Assembly (NCBI RefSeq): GCF_000003195.3
Contig: NC_012878.2
Span: 19,754,641-19,818,640, forward strand
Direction of reading: 5' to 3'
Length of the DNA: 64,000 nucleotides
From: Sorghum bicolor
Taxonomy: Eukaryota > Streptophyta > Magnoliopsida > Poales > Poaceae
Below the pieces are notes generated by a model, which saw nothing but the letters and a program-made list of their open reading frames with translations, searched no databases and was not told where the DNA came from. This document shows, piece after piece, positions 10,182 through 21,650 of this stretch (positions are counted from its first letter, which is position 1; the number at the start of each line of letters is the position of its first letter). The translations under genes were made by a program, and so were the position numbers.

Positions 10182-13100
10182 TGTAACACCCTAGGTGTTA
10201 AGCATGCATTTAGCCCTATCACAACATGCATAAGCATTTTCATCAAGCATAGCATCATGAGCATGTCATTCATCCCAAAACATGATTTTATGTGCTTCAT
10301 TTCATGTGTTTTAATTATGCTAAAATATGATGCTTGCTTCCAAAAATGTGAAATATTCAAACTAGGTTGATTTATGTGTAAGAAGAATTTAGAGTATTTT
10401 TGTGTAATTTTTGGAGCTATGGAATTTGAGAAATGGAATTTATACAAGATTTCCAAATTGAATTTATTTAAAAACCTAGAACTAAGTTTTAATTTGTAAT
10501 TCAAATTCTATTTGGAATTTGGTCTTGCTTATTAAAGCAAAGTTGTAGAGTTTTGTTTTGGAACAACTTTGTTTTTGGGAGCAAGAGGTGAAAATGATTT
10601 TAAATTGGTCCAAATGAATTTAGCAAGAATTTGGAGAAAAGAAATTCAAAAAAAAAGGAAAGGGGCAGGCGCTGCTGGGCCAACCCCGCTTCCCTTTCGG
10701 CCCAGCGAGCGGCCCGGCCTGCCTCACCCTTCCCCTCTCTCCCGCGCGCGCGGCGCCCGCCTCGCTCCACCCGGCGCCGGCCACGTGGCGGCCGTACGCC
10801 GGCGTTGGACGCGCCGCGGCCGGCCTCCAACCTCCCCTGGTCGGGACGCCGGCTCGGGCTCCCAGGCCATTTCCTCCGTTCTGTCCCCCGCGCCCTCCTT
10901 CTCCTTCCTCCCTCCGCTCGCACCGCGCAGCAGCAGCAGCTCCTCCGCGCGCCATTGCCGGAGAAAGCCCCACCGCTCGCCGCCGACCGCACCAGAGCCT
11001 CAAGCTCACCGCCGAGAGCACCAGCGCCTTCGTCATCGTTAGGGTAAGCTTGTGCGCGCGTTCTACCGAGGTGAGAGTCCGTCGAGCGCCATGAATCGCT
11101 CGCCGGAGTTACCCCGAGCTCGCTGGAGTACTCCGCCGCGACGGATCTTGTGTTTCTCGGCCTCTTTTCGCTGGTTCCTGGGTCGCTAGGCGTTTGCGCA
11201 CGCTCTACCGCGCCGAAGCGGCCTGGCCACGGCGAGCAGCGCCGCCGTGCCGCCATGCATGCTCGTCGGAGGTGTTCCGGTCATCCTCCGGTCAATCCAA
11301 GGGTACCGTTGGGTGCGCCTCGCTGCGGGGAGCACGTTGGTGCTTACCTCGTGGCCGGAGACCTCACCGCCGGCGAGATCTGCTCGTCGGAGGTGAGCTC
11401 CCTCTGGGTCTCGCTGACCGGTGGGGTCGGGGACCCACTGTCAGTCGCAGGGGGACCCCGGTGGGTGTAGATCTGGGTGCGCGTAGCCTTTTTCGTCGGT
11501 TTTCTTGAATAAATGATTTCCAGAAAAATTGATTCAAAACTTGTAAAATTCATATCTTGAGTTCTATAGCTCCAAATTGGATGAAATAAATTTTGGTGTG
11601 CTCTATATTTCCAGATCTACAGTTTGATGTAATTGCATGTCATGTTTGAGTAACTTTTCTGAATGAATATATTTAATCCATGTTTTTGCTAAACTTGGAG
11701 AATGCATACTAAATAAAATATGGTTCAGAAAAATTTGAAACTTGATTTGTTGGCTCTGCATGTATGTTTACTCACTGGGAAAATATTGCTACATATTATT
11801 TGGTGTATAGATGAATTTAAGGTAATTTAAATGCTTGCATGGCAGTGATTTATGATTTTTAATAATTAATTGGATGATGCAATAAATCTGGAAAATTTCG
11901 TGGATGTTTCTTATGATATTAGACAAATTGTAAAAATATGAAATCTGTTGTTTGACACTTATATCACAGTAAGTGATTATACTTACCCTATGAATTAATC
12001 TTGTGATTTTTGTGGCTCAAAATAAGTATCCAAAAATTATAAAAAATTTACAGTAGACTTTATGCTTAGCTGGTAGTCTCCTGTAATTTTTGTGGAATTT
12101 ATTGATGAACAAAATTGCATGTGATTTTTAATGGGCCTAGAAATGAATAAAGAAAATTTTGAATTGTTGTGTATATAGGTTGAATAGAATAGGTTGGGTT
12201 TGGTGTATCTTTGAAGCATCATGTGATTGCTGGTTGCATTTGAAAAATAATTGTAGAAGAGAATGCAATAGATGTTTGATTCAATTGTTTGTTCTTGGAT
12301 GATGTTGACTACCTTGTAATGAGCATGACCGAGTACATTACATATGCATCATGTCATGACTCCTTTGGTACTTTCTCATACAAGCATCCACTCGGGCATC
12401 TCGCACTCCACTCATAAGCACCCATGCATCATACAGGCTCGCAGGAGAACGAAGTGGGACCCGAGGAACCCGAGGAGATTCAGGAGCAGGAACCTCCGGA
12501 AGCACAGGAACCCGGAGAGGAGCTGCAGGAGTGTCCGGATCACCGACCCAGCACGTTTGAGAAAGGCAAGCCCCGGAGCATTCTAAGTCTCCCTATTCTC
12601 GCTAACTTATATGATGCGCTATAATTGTTCTACTATATTGCATCTAAGTGATAGGATTTGATTGATACCGTTGATGCATATGTACTCCTGGTTATCCCTA
12701 CTCGTTCACCTACCTTGTCCTATGTAGATAGGCACAGAGTCTATGCTTAGCTTGCTTAGTCCGGTAGAAGTCAGGTGATTTCCTATCACCTGCCAGAAAT
12801 AGGTGGATACCTGCTTGATTAAGCATTGGTTGCTTGGGGAAAAGAATAACCAAGTATGGAATGTAACTGGAGACCGGGCAGGGTCTTATGGTGGGTTGAC
12901 CATAGTGCCCCTGCCTGCGTCGATTAAGGACCGATCGTTGACAGCCCTCTTGTCATGTTGAACGCATGCCCCACACTTAGCTGGAAGGATAAGTCGTTCC
13001 GACCGCGAAGCCTGAACACTATCGGGGCCGGGAATCGAGCCGCCATGCGCTGTATTGGTGATGGTTGAGGAGAACGACGAGGGCGCGGCGCGCAACCTTG

Positions 13101-14070
13101 GTATACCTTGGATACCTCGGTCGCCGGAACGGTCCTCGGGTACTGGCGGTGCCTGCCGAACCCGCGAATTGGTCCTGGATACTGTAATACGGTGATCTGT
13201 AGCTCACTTGATCAGTGAGTGTGGTTTGTGTGGGGAATACATCGCCAGCTGGTTAGAAATCGATTCGAATCGCCATCGCTCCTGGATAGTGAGCACTTGA
13301 CATGAGCTTCGTCCTCGTAGTAAGGACTATGGAACACTTGGGTTATGTTGATGAATGGTTTTAAGAAATGCTATGATGAGGTACTATCATAGCCTTCTAC
13401 TCGCTTGTAATAGTGCAGGTGCAAACCTAGATGATAGGTAATGATACTTTCAACTTGAGCAAATTAAAAGAAGAAAGACTTATGTAGGTTATGATAGTAA
13501 AATCCTGCGGTTTTGCAAAATGGTTGTCAGCTACCCCACTATATAGCCTTCATGATCCTTGATGAGTCTTTATTTTAAGTTTATGACGGGTAAGTCTAGC
13601 TGAGTACCTTCTCGTACTCAGGGTTCTACTCCCATGTCATTTTGCAGATGGTCAAATGTACTATGGTTATTGCGTCCTCTGTCTGTACCCAGCCATGGGT
13701 GATGACTAGACCAAGGGCGATGGTCACTCCGTCTTCTCTTTTGCTTTTGTGGGAATGACCGAACTATGGCACTGTATCAGACTAAGCGTGTGTGTTGTAT
13801 TTTCGAACTACGAAGCTTCCGCTACTTGAAGAACTTGGTTTGTAATAACTTTAAGAACTCCGATGTATTTTATGAATGTTGAAATCTGGATGTATTTGTG
13901 AATGGCGACCGCTAAACTTATTACGATCTTGGCTGTTGTGCGATATGTGGTTTGAAATCCTTCGAGATTTCACGGACTACCGGGATTATATGGGCTTAAG
14001 CGTGATGGTTTGACTATGCAAATGGTCACTGTTAGGCTTAATCTCTTATAATTTGGTCGGTTCTGTTACA
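10182..14070 (+). repeat. 3' LTR of A1 (3,889 bp)
   Basis: It begins TGTAACACCC and ends TTCTGTTACA, matching 1-3527 over its last 3.5 kb. It lacks about 30 bp near 11190 that the left copy has. A sample of about 400 bp near 11560-11900 shows around ten differences from the left LTR, mostly transitions, so the insertion is not very recent. It holds the GC-rich block (about 10660-11490) and the acidic micro-ORF (12424-12624). Confidence 0.95.
12424..12624 (+). CDS. LTR-borne acidic micro-ORF, 3' LTR copy
   Basis: 66 codons, differing from the 1881-2081 copy at residue 4 (Thr for Pro). Flanking splice-like motifs are kept. The reading frame survives substitutions elsewhere in the LTR, which is weak support for coding. 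No recognised domain. Confidence 0.3.
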   Translation: MHHTGSQENEVGPEEPEEIQEQEPPEAQEPGEELQECPDHRPSTFEKGKPRSILSLPILANLYDAL

Positions 14071-16238
14071 ATATGGGGGAAAGAGCAACAGTTGGCTTTA
14101 GATGAAATCAAGAACTATTTGATGAATCCTCCAGTTCTGATTCCACCTCAGCAAGGAAAGGTCTTCAGATTATATTTATCTACCGATGGGATGGTCATCG
14201 GTTCGGCTTTAATTCAAGAAATTGAAGGGAAGGAACGTGTGATCTAATATTTAAGCAGAAGGTTGATTGATGCTGAGACCAGATATTCGGCTATTGAAAA
14301 ATTATGTTCATGCCTATATTTCTCGTGTATTAAGTTGAGGCACTATTTGTTGTCGGCTGAATGCACTGTTATATGCAAAGATGACGTAGTCCGATTTATG
14401 CTATCTATGCCGATTATGAGTGGTCAGATCGGTAAGTGGATCTTGGCACTGTCGAAATTCGATCTGCGGTACGAATCGGCTAAAGCGGTTAAAGGACAGA
14501 TTATGGCCGATTTTGTGACTCAACATCGCGGTGCAGTGGAGACTTTGGAAATTGTACCTTGGACGCTCTTCTTTGATGGATCCACGTGTGACCGGGGGGC
14601 AGGAATCGGCATAGTGTTAATTTCCCATCGGGGAAGAAATTGTGAGTTCTCTTTGCCGATTGTTGCCACATCAACGAATAATCAAGCCGAGTATCAAGCT
14701 TTGATAAAGGGGTTGGAATTGTTAAGAGAAGTCCATGCTGATGCTATTGAAGTCTTTGAGGACTCTATGCTGGTTATAAATCAATTGGCTGGAAGCTATG
14801 AGTGCCGGAGCGAAGTCTTGATAGCTTATTATGAAAAGAGTATGCGACTGTTAAAGGAATTCAAAGATTTCCATTTAGAGCATGTTCCTTGATTACATAA
14901 TGAGGAGACTAATCAGTTGGCTCAGCATGCTTCAGGGTATCAACCTATGGTTAACATGTTATCGGCAATCAGTGCCGATGATTGGAGGAAAGGAATCGTT
15001 GATTATTTAAAGGATGCATCCAAGAAAGTTGAGAGACGTGTTCGATTTCAAGCTACCAAGTATGTGGTCCTCGAGGATGAGTTGTATTATCAGACAATTG
15101 ATGGAGTTCTTCTCAAGTGCTTAGGTGATGATGAAGCTAAAAGTTTAATGGGAGAAATCCATGAAGGAGTGTGTGGTGCACATCAGTCGGCTTTTAAGAT
15201 GAAATGGATGATTAGGAGGAATGGGTATTATTGGCCGACTATACTTGAAGATTGTTTTAAATATTTCAAGGGTTGTCAAGGATGTCAGAAATTTGGCAAT
15301 GTCCAAAGAGCACCCACATCGGCCATGAATCCCATTATTAAACCTTAGCCGTTTCGAGGATGGGCTATTGATCTAATCGGCCAGATTTACCCGCCATCAA
15401 GTAAAGGGCATAAATTCATCTTGGTTGCCACTGATTATTTCACCAAGTGGTTGAGGCTATTCCTTTGAAGAAAGTTACATCGGCCAATATGATTGATTTT
15501 GTGAAAGAGCATATTATTTACCGATTTGGTATTCCTCAAACAATTACTACCGATCAGGGTACTATGTTTACATCAGGGGAGTTTGATGAGTTTGCAATCG
15601 GTATGGGGATTAAAGTGTTAAATTTCTCCCCTTATTATGCTCAAGCTTATGGACAGGCCGAGGCGTCTAACAAAGGAATTATCAAACTTATTAAACGGAA
15701 GATTGAAGAAAATCCTAAGAGGTGGCATACATTGTTGATTGAAGCTTTATGGTCATATCGGATGGCTTGTCATGGGTCGACCAAAGTTTCACCTTACCAG
15801 TTGGTGTATGGACATGATGCAGTGCTACCTTGGGAAATTAAGACTGGATCTAGGTGACTGTCTTTTCAAGATCAATTGACTGCCGATGACTATGCTACTT
15901 TGATGATGGACGAGCTAGATGATCTAGCAGGGCATCGGCTGAGGGCTTTGATTAGTATAGAAGAAAACAAAAAGAGAGTTGCCAGATGGTATGATAAGAA
16001 GGTAAAGGCTAAAGAGTTTGCCGATGGAGACTTAGTATAGAAATTAATCTTACCGATCGAGACTAAAAGTTCGAAATTTGGGAAATGGTCTCCCAATTGG
16101 GTGGGTCCTTATCAGATAAACCGGTCTACTCCTGGCAATGCCTATATTTTAGAAACCCTCGAAGGAGTTGAATTCCCCCGGGCGTTGAATGGCAAATACT
16201 TAAAGAAATATTATCCTAGCATATGGCTTGATGCATGA
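14071..16238 (+). pseudogene. pol: pol fragment of B: RNase H, aRNH, integrase
   Basis: The fragment opens within RNase H (L-Y-L-S-T-D-G near 14173). The second RNase H has its acidic residues in F-F-D-G-S (14572), Q-A-E-Y-Q and E-D-S near 14760. The integrase zinc region lies near 15165-15290 and the core near 15355-15670 (T-T-D-Q-G, with Q-A-E-A-S near 15655). In-frame stops are at 14245, 14890, 15346, 15855 and 16038, and one G is lost near 15450 in K-W-V-E-A. The natural stop is TGA at 16236-16238. aRNH is typical of Tat elements, and the retroviral-type integrase makes the 5-bp target duplications seen for D. The fragment is dead through truncation by A1 and these lesions. Confidence 0.92.
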
Positions 16239-16395
16239 AAGTTTAAATGCCGATAACATTCCTATCGGCTGGATTAAAGTGTATCTGTAGCCAGACTTAA
16301 TGTTTTAAGAAGGTGCTGATAACAGTCCTATCGGCTAGACCAAAATAATCAGGAGTGTTTAAAAGAAAAAGCAAGACACGCCGCTGATGAAGAGT
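16239..16395. other. Short spacer between convergent pol and antisense gene of B
   Basis: About 157 bp separate the pol stop from the end of the oppositely oriented gene. It contains two near-copies of a CCTATCGGCT block (near 16259 and 16329). No gene is present. The two transcription units converge here. Confidence 0.6.
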
Positions 16396-19300
16396 TTACA
16401 TGTTTAACAGAGCCTGGATCGTCGATATGGCGCACAGACGAATCTGATCGGCTTCTTCTATCTCCTTCATGTCTTCATCGGCAGAACCCTCCACTGGCTG
16501 CAGCTTCTTCTTCATTTGCAGTGCCTTGCGAGCTTGGATGTTTCACTCCTGTTCAAGGGTCTTGATTGCTTCAGGCAGCTAGCTTTCTTCCTGTTGAGCT
16601 TGGGATAGAGTTTCTTCCACTTGTTTGAGTTCCGCCAACAGGGCTTCTCTCTTTCCCGATAGATCGAAGATCTTTTGCTTCAGCACGTCTCCTGAGGATT
16701 TCAGCATGCCGATGCTCTTATGTTTTTCATCGGCAAGGAGCTTTACTTTCATCATCTCCTCTGAGAGTTGGGCGTGGGTAGCTCTATCGGTGAGGCGCTG
16801 AGTGGCCTTTTGATACTGAAGCTGCCGACTCTCTAAGTGAGCAGCCTAGAAGAGGATCTCCTCGGCATCAGCAAGAATTTGGCCTCTGAAAGTCTTGAAC
16901 AAAGCCTTAGCTGGATCGGAGTCATCAACCAATTGGGCTGTATCTTGATGAAGGAGGGCCGACAAATCTTCCAACTTTGCTCTAATCTCTGCCGATGAGA
17001 TTCCAACCGCTCGAGAAGAACTTGCTTCCTCGCCTTCGTCCTCAGAGATGTCGATAGCAAAGGAGAACAAGCTGTCGGGAGAGTCCTGTTCCTGAAAAGT
17101 AGACGAGATAAGTTATTTTATGATCAAGTGCTGATAACAATAAAAATAGAGATCGGGTAACTTACTTGTTTCAGAGCTATCTCTCGCCTCTGACTAGATA
17201 AGGCCGATGGAACCACACGTTGATTGGCTGGAGTTGCCGATGAAACTATGTCAGCTGAAAAATTGACAAAAGTGATTAATAAAGTGGAAAAATAGGTTCA
17301 TCGGCAATAAATGGAAAGTATGTTACCTTGAGGGGGTGCAGTACTTGTCTGAATCGAGGAGACTACCGATGCTATGATTAGCCTTGCTGGATCGGTGGTT
17401 TGCTCGTGTACATCAGACGATGTTTCTTCTGGCTGAGGTTCTTCTGGCTGAGATTATTCTGGCTGGAGTTCTTCCGTTTGGGGTTCTTCTTGTGACTGAG
17501 GAGGAGGTAGTGCCTGCTGTGTCTGGGCTTCTGGAGAGGAAGGGGATGATTCTACTGGGATCGGAGACCTTGGGGGAGGAGGAGACGTTGCTGTTCTCTG
17601 GTGCTTCGCTTGTGATCTGGTACTCTTGGAACCTTTTCTCTTCGGTTGACTGGACTGGGGGGCATCGGCAGTCGTACTTCTGGTCTTTGCCGATGTACCG
17701 GTGTGCTGATACAACAATGGAAAGTTTATGAGTACAAGTATAATAGGTATAAGAGTGGGATCGGTATAAGTTGAAGAATTCAAAAAATTTACCTTGAAGG
17801 CTTGTGCTAAAGCAGTAGCGGCTACCGATGGGGATGTCTTTGTCCGCTTGGTGGTAACTTTCTTGAGGCGGACACCCCGATGCATTATAGCAGCCAAGGT
17901 TGGGGTGCTATTGCCGATTAGAGGGATCGGACCCGTTGGAAGGAGTTCAATCGGCCTATCACCCCTGCTGACTAATGGTGGCATATCATCGTCCTGCATA
18001 CAACAAAAAAAGTAAGTTACCGATGGAAAATGAAAGTGAAAGGATTAAGTCATCGGTTTAAAGTACTTACAGTATTGTCAGGAACTTTGTATTTTGGGTC
18101 GATCATGCCGCGGTATGTAAGAGCCGATCTGCAAAACAGGTGCTCTTCCCATTCTTCCCACCACTGTTTATATGCCTGAGTGATAAAGAGAGCTGGGATG
18201 CAAGCCGATAGATCGACATCTGTATCGGCGTTTGGTAGAAGTTGAGCTACTCTGATCCATTCCAGATTGCTGGTGATGGTTTCCCTTGGCTTTATCATAT
18301 CGACGTAGCAGAGTGCAATTAGAAGATGACCGAAAGCCAGTTGGCGAGCTAGTGTCGATGGGTTATAAAACTCATAGGTCATATTGGAAGCCTTCCCACT
18401 ACCAAAGAAGTTCACCGGTATGGCTCTTAGGGTGATAATTGCCATCATCACATCACGGTCCTTGTTGAGAGCATCGTTGAAGGGATGGAAGGTTAGGGGA
18501 AATCTGGTGTCTAGATCTTCATAAGGCATCCATGCCCTCTGTTCCCTGGTCAGACCTTCGTAGAGAGAAAGAATCGGCTAACCTAGTCTTCATTACCACT
18601 AGTGCCAGGTAAGACTATGGCAGCTTCGCCAAAGTTCAGAGGGGAGCGAGTTGCCGATTCTTCTTCGTCCAATTCATAATCCTCGGCTATGTCCCTTGGG
18701 AAGCGCTGTGCAAAGAGGTCGAATTCCAGGCTCTTGTGCATGTGGAGGCTGAGCCACATGTTGATGAACCACCAAGGACACCCTAAGTTGCCGATGGGTT
18801 GGCCGAGCAGAAGTTTCTTGGCTACCTGATGGACAAGGTGATAGGCAGAGCCGAGCAGGTATCGGCCGAGGGGAAATTGGCCACCATTAGCTAATCTCTC
18901 TGCTGCCGATAGGTAGACAGAGGTTGGTCCTGCCGATCGACCACAGAATACAAACTTATCCAACCACATATTCAGGAAGGTGGTCTGTTCCTTTATGTTG
19001 ACAGGCCCTGTTCTACGGTACTTTTGAATGTACCCAGACCAACCACCGATAGCGCGAGTTTCTACCTTAGCGGTGGGCTTGGAGTCAAATAAATGACTGT
19101 TATCGGCAGTGGATATATCTAAGCCGGTGAGCATGAGTACATCGGCAAGTGTAGGAGAAGCAGGGCCATGGCCAAACATAAAAGCATTGAGTGTGTCTGA
19201 CCAGAAATATGATGCAACAATTAACAGAGACTCATTCCTCTCCATATCGGCAAGGGACAACCTAATTGAGTGGTCCAATTTTTGCTCGTCCCATTGAACC

Positions 19301-19664
19301 TTGTTTGAGTGGCTGACTCTCAAAAACCAATCTTTCCATCCCTTGGTGGGACTGGGCTAGGAACGGAAGACATCTTTCCATAGATCTAGGGAGAAATTTT
19401 CGGCTCTAAAAGGAACTTTGTTTGTCTCTGCGTTTATCAGATCGGTAGGATCTGGGTTTACTAGCGGACCAAGGCACTGGAGATGGGGCATATCGGTAGG
19501 AATAACAATTTTATCGGCCAAATCCTAGAAATTTTTGAGGATAAAAGAAAGAACAGGAAAAGAGAGAAGTATTCAGTAAAAGGGATTGCAGATGAACAGA
19601 AATACAGTAGAGGTACGAAAAGGGGTAGTGAATTGACCTCAGGCACGGTGAAGTTGATGGCCAT
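16396..19664 (-). pseudogene. Antisense plant mobile domain (PMD) gene of B, with introns, broken
   Basis: Read on the minus strand from ATG 19664. Exon 1 is short (M-A-I-N-F). The next exon runs from an acceptor TTTCTAG at about 19525 to a GTAAG donor at about 18070 and encodes the aminotransferase-like plant mobile domain, recognised by the W-L-D-K-F-V-F-C, L-G-R-Y-L-L-G and P-W-W-F-I-N-M-W-L blocks. Later exons (about 17994-17793 and 17705-17328) encode a basic, Pro/Ser/Gln-rich linker. The last (about 17090-16396) encodes a coiled coil. In-frame TAG codons at 19357-19359, 18583-18585 and 16846-16848, plus others, break it. PMD proteins act in plant gene silencing or genome stability (MAIL1/MAIN type). 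Here the gene is cargo of a retrotransposon. The intron calls are inferred from motifs and comparison with D. Confidence 0.82.
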
Positions 19665-20210
19665 GTTCTTGCAAGAAAGAAGATCGAAGACTTGGGAGAT
19701 TGGTGAAGAGGGCCTTCGTTGAAGATCTTGAAGTCCTCGGGTGGTGCCGCTGCCGTAAACGTGGATTTTGGGCTGAAGAATGGCAAGATGGAGAAGGAGT
19801 ACCCGAGAAGGAAGTATTTATAGGACAAAATGGGCAGGGGCAGATCTGACTTATCTCTTTGCCGCATCTATGAAATCTGAGGGTGTTCAGGTGGATATGG
19901 TAACTGTTCGCACGGTAATCAAGGGATTGCGCAGGTGATTTGACAGCAAGCGGTCAAGATTTGGGAGATATTTCACTGTACAAGATCTCCTGGTCGGTCT
20001 ATTGGCAGTTCTCTCTAACGGTAATGTTGCCGATGGGCACATAAAGTGGAGAGATTCAGTTCGGGAGGTTGAGGAATTTGAGCAATCTGCAGGAAAATCA
20101 GGCTGAGGTTGTTCAAGATTTAACGGTCGGTTACCAAATTGGGAGAATTAATTGCAGAAAGGCATCATTACTGCAGAGAATTTTGGAGCATTAATGATTT
20201 TATACTCCGA
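19665..20210. other. Region upstream of the antisense gene in B
   Basis: No gene is seen. On the minus strand this would hold the 5' UTR and promoter of the PMD gene. D has the matching stretch at 23307-23853. The motif TTTATAGGAC near 19816 (TATAAATAC on the minus strand) is a plausible TATA for that gene. Confidence 0.45.
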
Positions 20211-20222
20211 AATTGGGGGGCA
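20211..20222 (+). other. Polypurine tract of B
   Basis: AATTGGGGGGCA precedes the LTR start TGTTGACAC at 20225. The same tract, reverse-complemented, flanks the 3' LTR of D at 23293-23306. Confidence 0.8.
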
Positions 20223-20224
20223 TG

Positions 20225-20944
20225 TGTTGACACTGTTTTTGGACACGTACTCGGGGATCAGTAAAGTACGGATCCACAGAAGGAGCAACGGTAACTAGTT
20301 TGCACAGAAGTTACCGATGAGGGTGGTCACTGATGAAGAGATAACTGAATGTGACTAAGTCCAGAGGAGGTGGCGCATTCGTGCCGATGATCAATATTAG
20401 TGTTTGCCGATGGCCATAACAGGAGGTCTGCCGATGACTCGGAAGGAAAGCGTGGAGGTTGCCGATTGATCTGTGGCGGTGTCCCGGCTAGTTACAAGGG
20501 GATAGTTTTATGTTTTCCTTAGTTATTTAAATCCGTTTGGTATACGGATTCCGTTTAATTTGGAATTTGAGTCCTAGTCGTGTCTGATTATAGCTCTTTG
20601 AGCAGGGTATAAATGTAGACCCTAGGGCCTTGTAATCAAAGGATCTATCAATCAATTAATCAAACACAAGTTTTTACTCATATTCCAATACCTACTTTTT
20701 CGACGACTTCGTCATATTTTCCTTTTTACTACGAGTTCTTAGGAATTCGTCGACTTAAGCTTGGCGTATTCTCGTGTTCTGTGTGAATACCTCTTGGCCG
20801 TGATATCCGGGCGCATCGCTGTTGTTGGGACCAAAGTGTTCGAGTTATCACCTTTGCCGATAGTAAGGTCAAATCGGTTGGCACGCCTTAACGTTTGAAT
20901 CGGGTATTAGCCCTTTGTGTTCGCAGATCAGTTTTGCATCAACA
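20225..20944 (+). repeat. 3' LTR of B (720 bp)
   Basis: It begins TGTTGACAC, ends GCATCAACA, and aligns end to end with both D LTRs in reverse complement. The sequence switches at 20945 to gag of element C. A TATA box is at about 20608. Confidence 0.92.
20606..20616 (+). promoter_or_regulatory. TATA box in B LTR
   Basis: GGTATAAATG in a conserved setting also present on the minus strand of both D LTRs (about 22890-22900 and 42740-42750). Transcript initiation about 30 bp downstream would leave an R/U5 of about 300 bp. Family knowledge, not measured. Confidence 0.6.
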
Positions 20945-20945
20945 G

Positions 20946-21650
20946 GATCTCAGCAAGTGCAAGCAGAAGTCGGGAGAGACTCTCTGAGAGTATGCTCGAC
21001 GCTTCTCGAAGCAACGCACTGAGCTGCCGCACATCCCAGACCACGACGTCATCCTGGCTTTTGTCTCGGGCACCACCAGCCGAGATCTGGTACGGGAATT
21101 GGGCCGAAATCGCCACCAAACCATCGACGAGCTAATGGACGTGGTGGCAAACTACGCTGCAGGGGAGGAAGTGGTCGGCGCTTTCTTCAGCTGTGAAGGA
21201 GGTAAAGGCAAGTCGCCAGCCGATGACGATGAGGGCCCCAATCGAGGACCCAAGAAGAGCAAGAAGAAGAAGAAATCGCGACCGTTCCAATGGGAGGCCC
21301 TTGACGATGATCTCGTCGCCGCCATGGATCGCAAAAGACCTCGACGGCCCCCTGAAGGGGCTATCTTTGACAAGATGCTGAAGGAGCCCTGCCCTTACCA
21401 TAAGGGAGGGGCAAACCATAAGCTCGAGGACTACTGCATGCTTAAAAGACACTTCGACGGCCTGGGGTTCAAGAAGGACGACCAGAAGAAAGAAAAGAAC
21501 GACGGCAAGGGGGACGACAAAGAAGACAAGGGTTTCCCAGCCGTCCACGACTGTTACATGATCTACGGTGGACCTTCGGCATAGCTAACTACAAGGTAGC
21601 ACAAGAGGGAGCACCGCGAGGTCTTTGCGGCGAGGATGGCGGTGCCCTAG
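20946..21650 (+). pseudogene. gag: gag C-terminal part of element C
   Basis: The gag frame opens at 20946 with D-L-S-K-C and shows the retrotransposon capsid block ending in Y-A-R-R-F and L-V-R-E-L. A Lys-rich stretch and a zinc-knuckle variant near 21390-21440 follow (C-x2-H-x5-H-x5-C in place of the usual CCHC). An in-frame TGA at 20985-20987, TAG at 21582-21584 and TAG at 21648-21650 disrupt it. The frame then runs on into protease without shift, as in a gag-pol fusion. The N-terminal half is missing because B is inserted there. Confidence 0.85.

Larger units (their letters stand above)
1..14070 (+). mobile_element. Element A1: Ty3/gypsy chromovirus (Tekay/Del-like), 5' end cut by window
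   Basis: The order is LTR, tRNA-Met-type PBS, histone-H3-mimic ORF, gag, protease, RT, RNase H, integrase, chromodomain-like tail, polypurine tract, LTR. The first base of the window matches about position 10571 of the right LTR, so roughly 390 bp of the left LTR lie outside. The element is inserted in the RNase H region of element B, whose coding sequence resumes at 14071. The left target-site duplication cannot be checked. All coding parts are broken by nonsense codons or 1-bp deletions, so this copy is not autonomous. Placement in Tekay/Del rests on the very long LTRs, the initiator-Met-like PBS and the chromodomain-like C-terminus; the exact family is an inference. Confidence 0.93.
14071..20944 (+). 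mobile_element. Element B: Tat-lineage Ty3/gypsy with antisense PMD gene (3' part only)
   Basis: B enters the window inside its RNase H domain because A1 is inserted there. It continues through a second RNase H (aRNH), integrase, an antisense intron-containing gene, polypurine tract and a 720-bp 3' LTR ending at 20944. It is the same family as D (22565-43141), which shows the complete order. The aRNH and the gene in opposite orientation 3' of pol place it near the RIRE2/Grande/Retand-type Tat elements. Its own insertion site is the gag of element C, which resumes at 20945. Confidence 0.9.
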
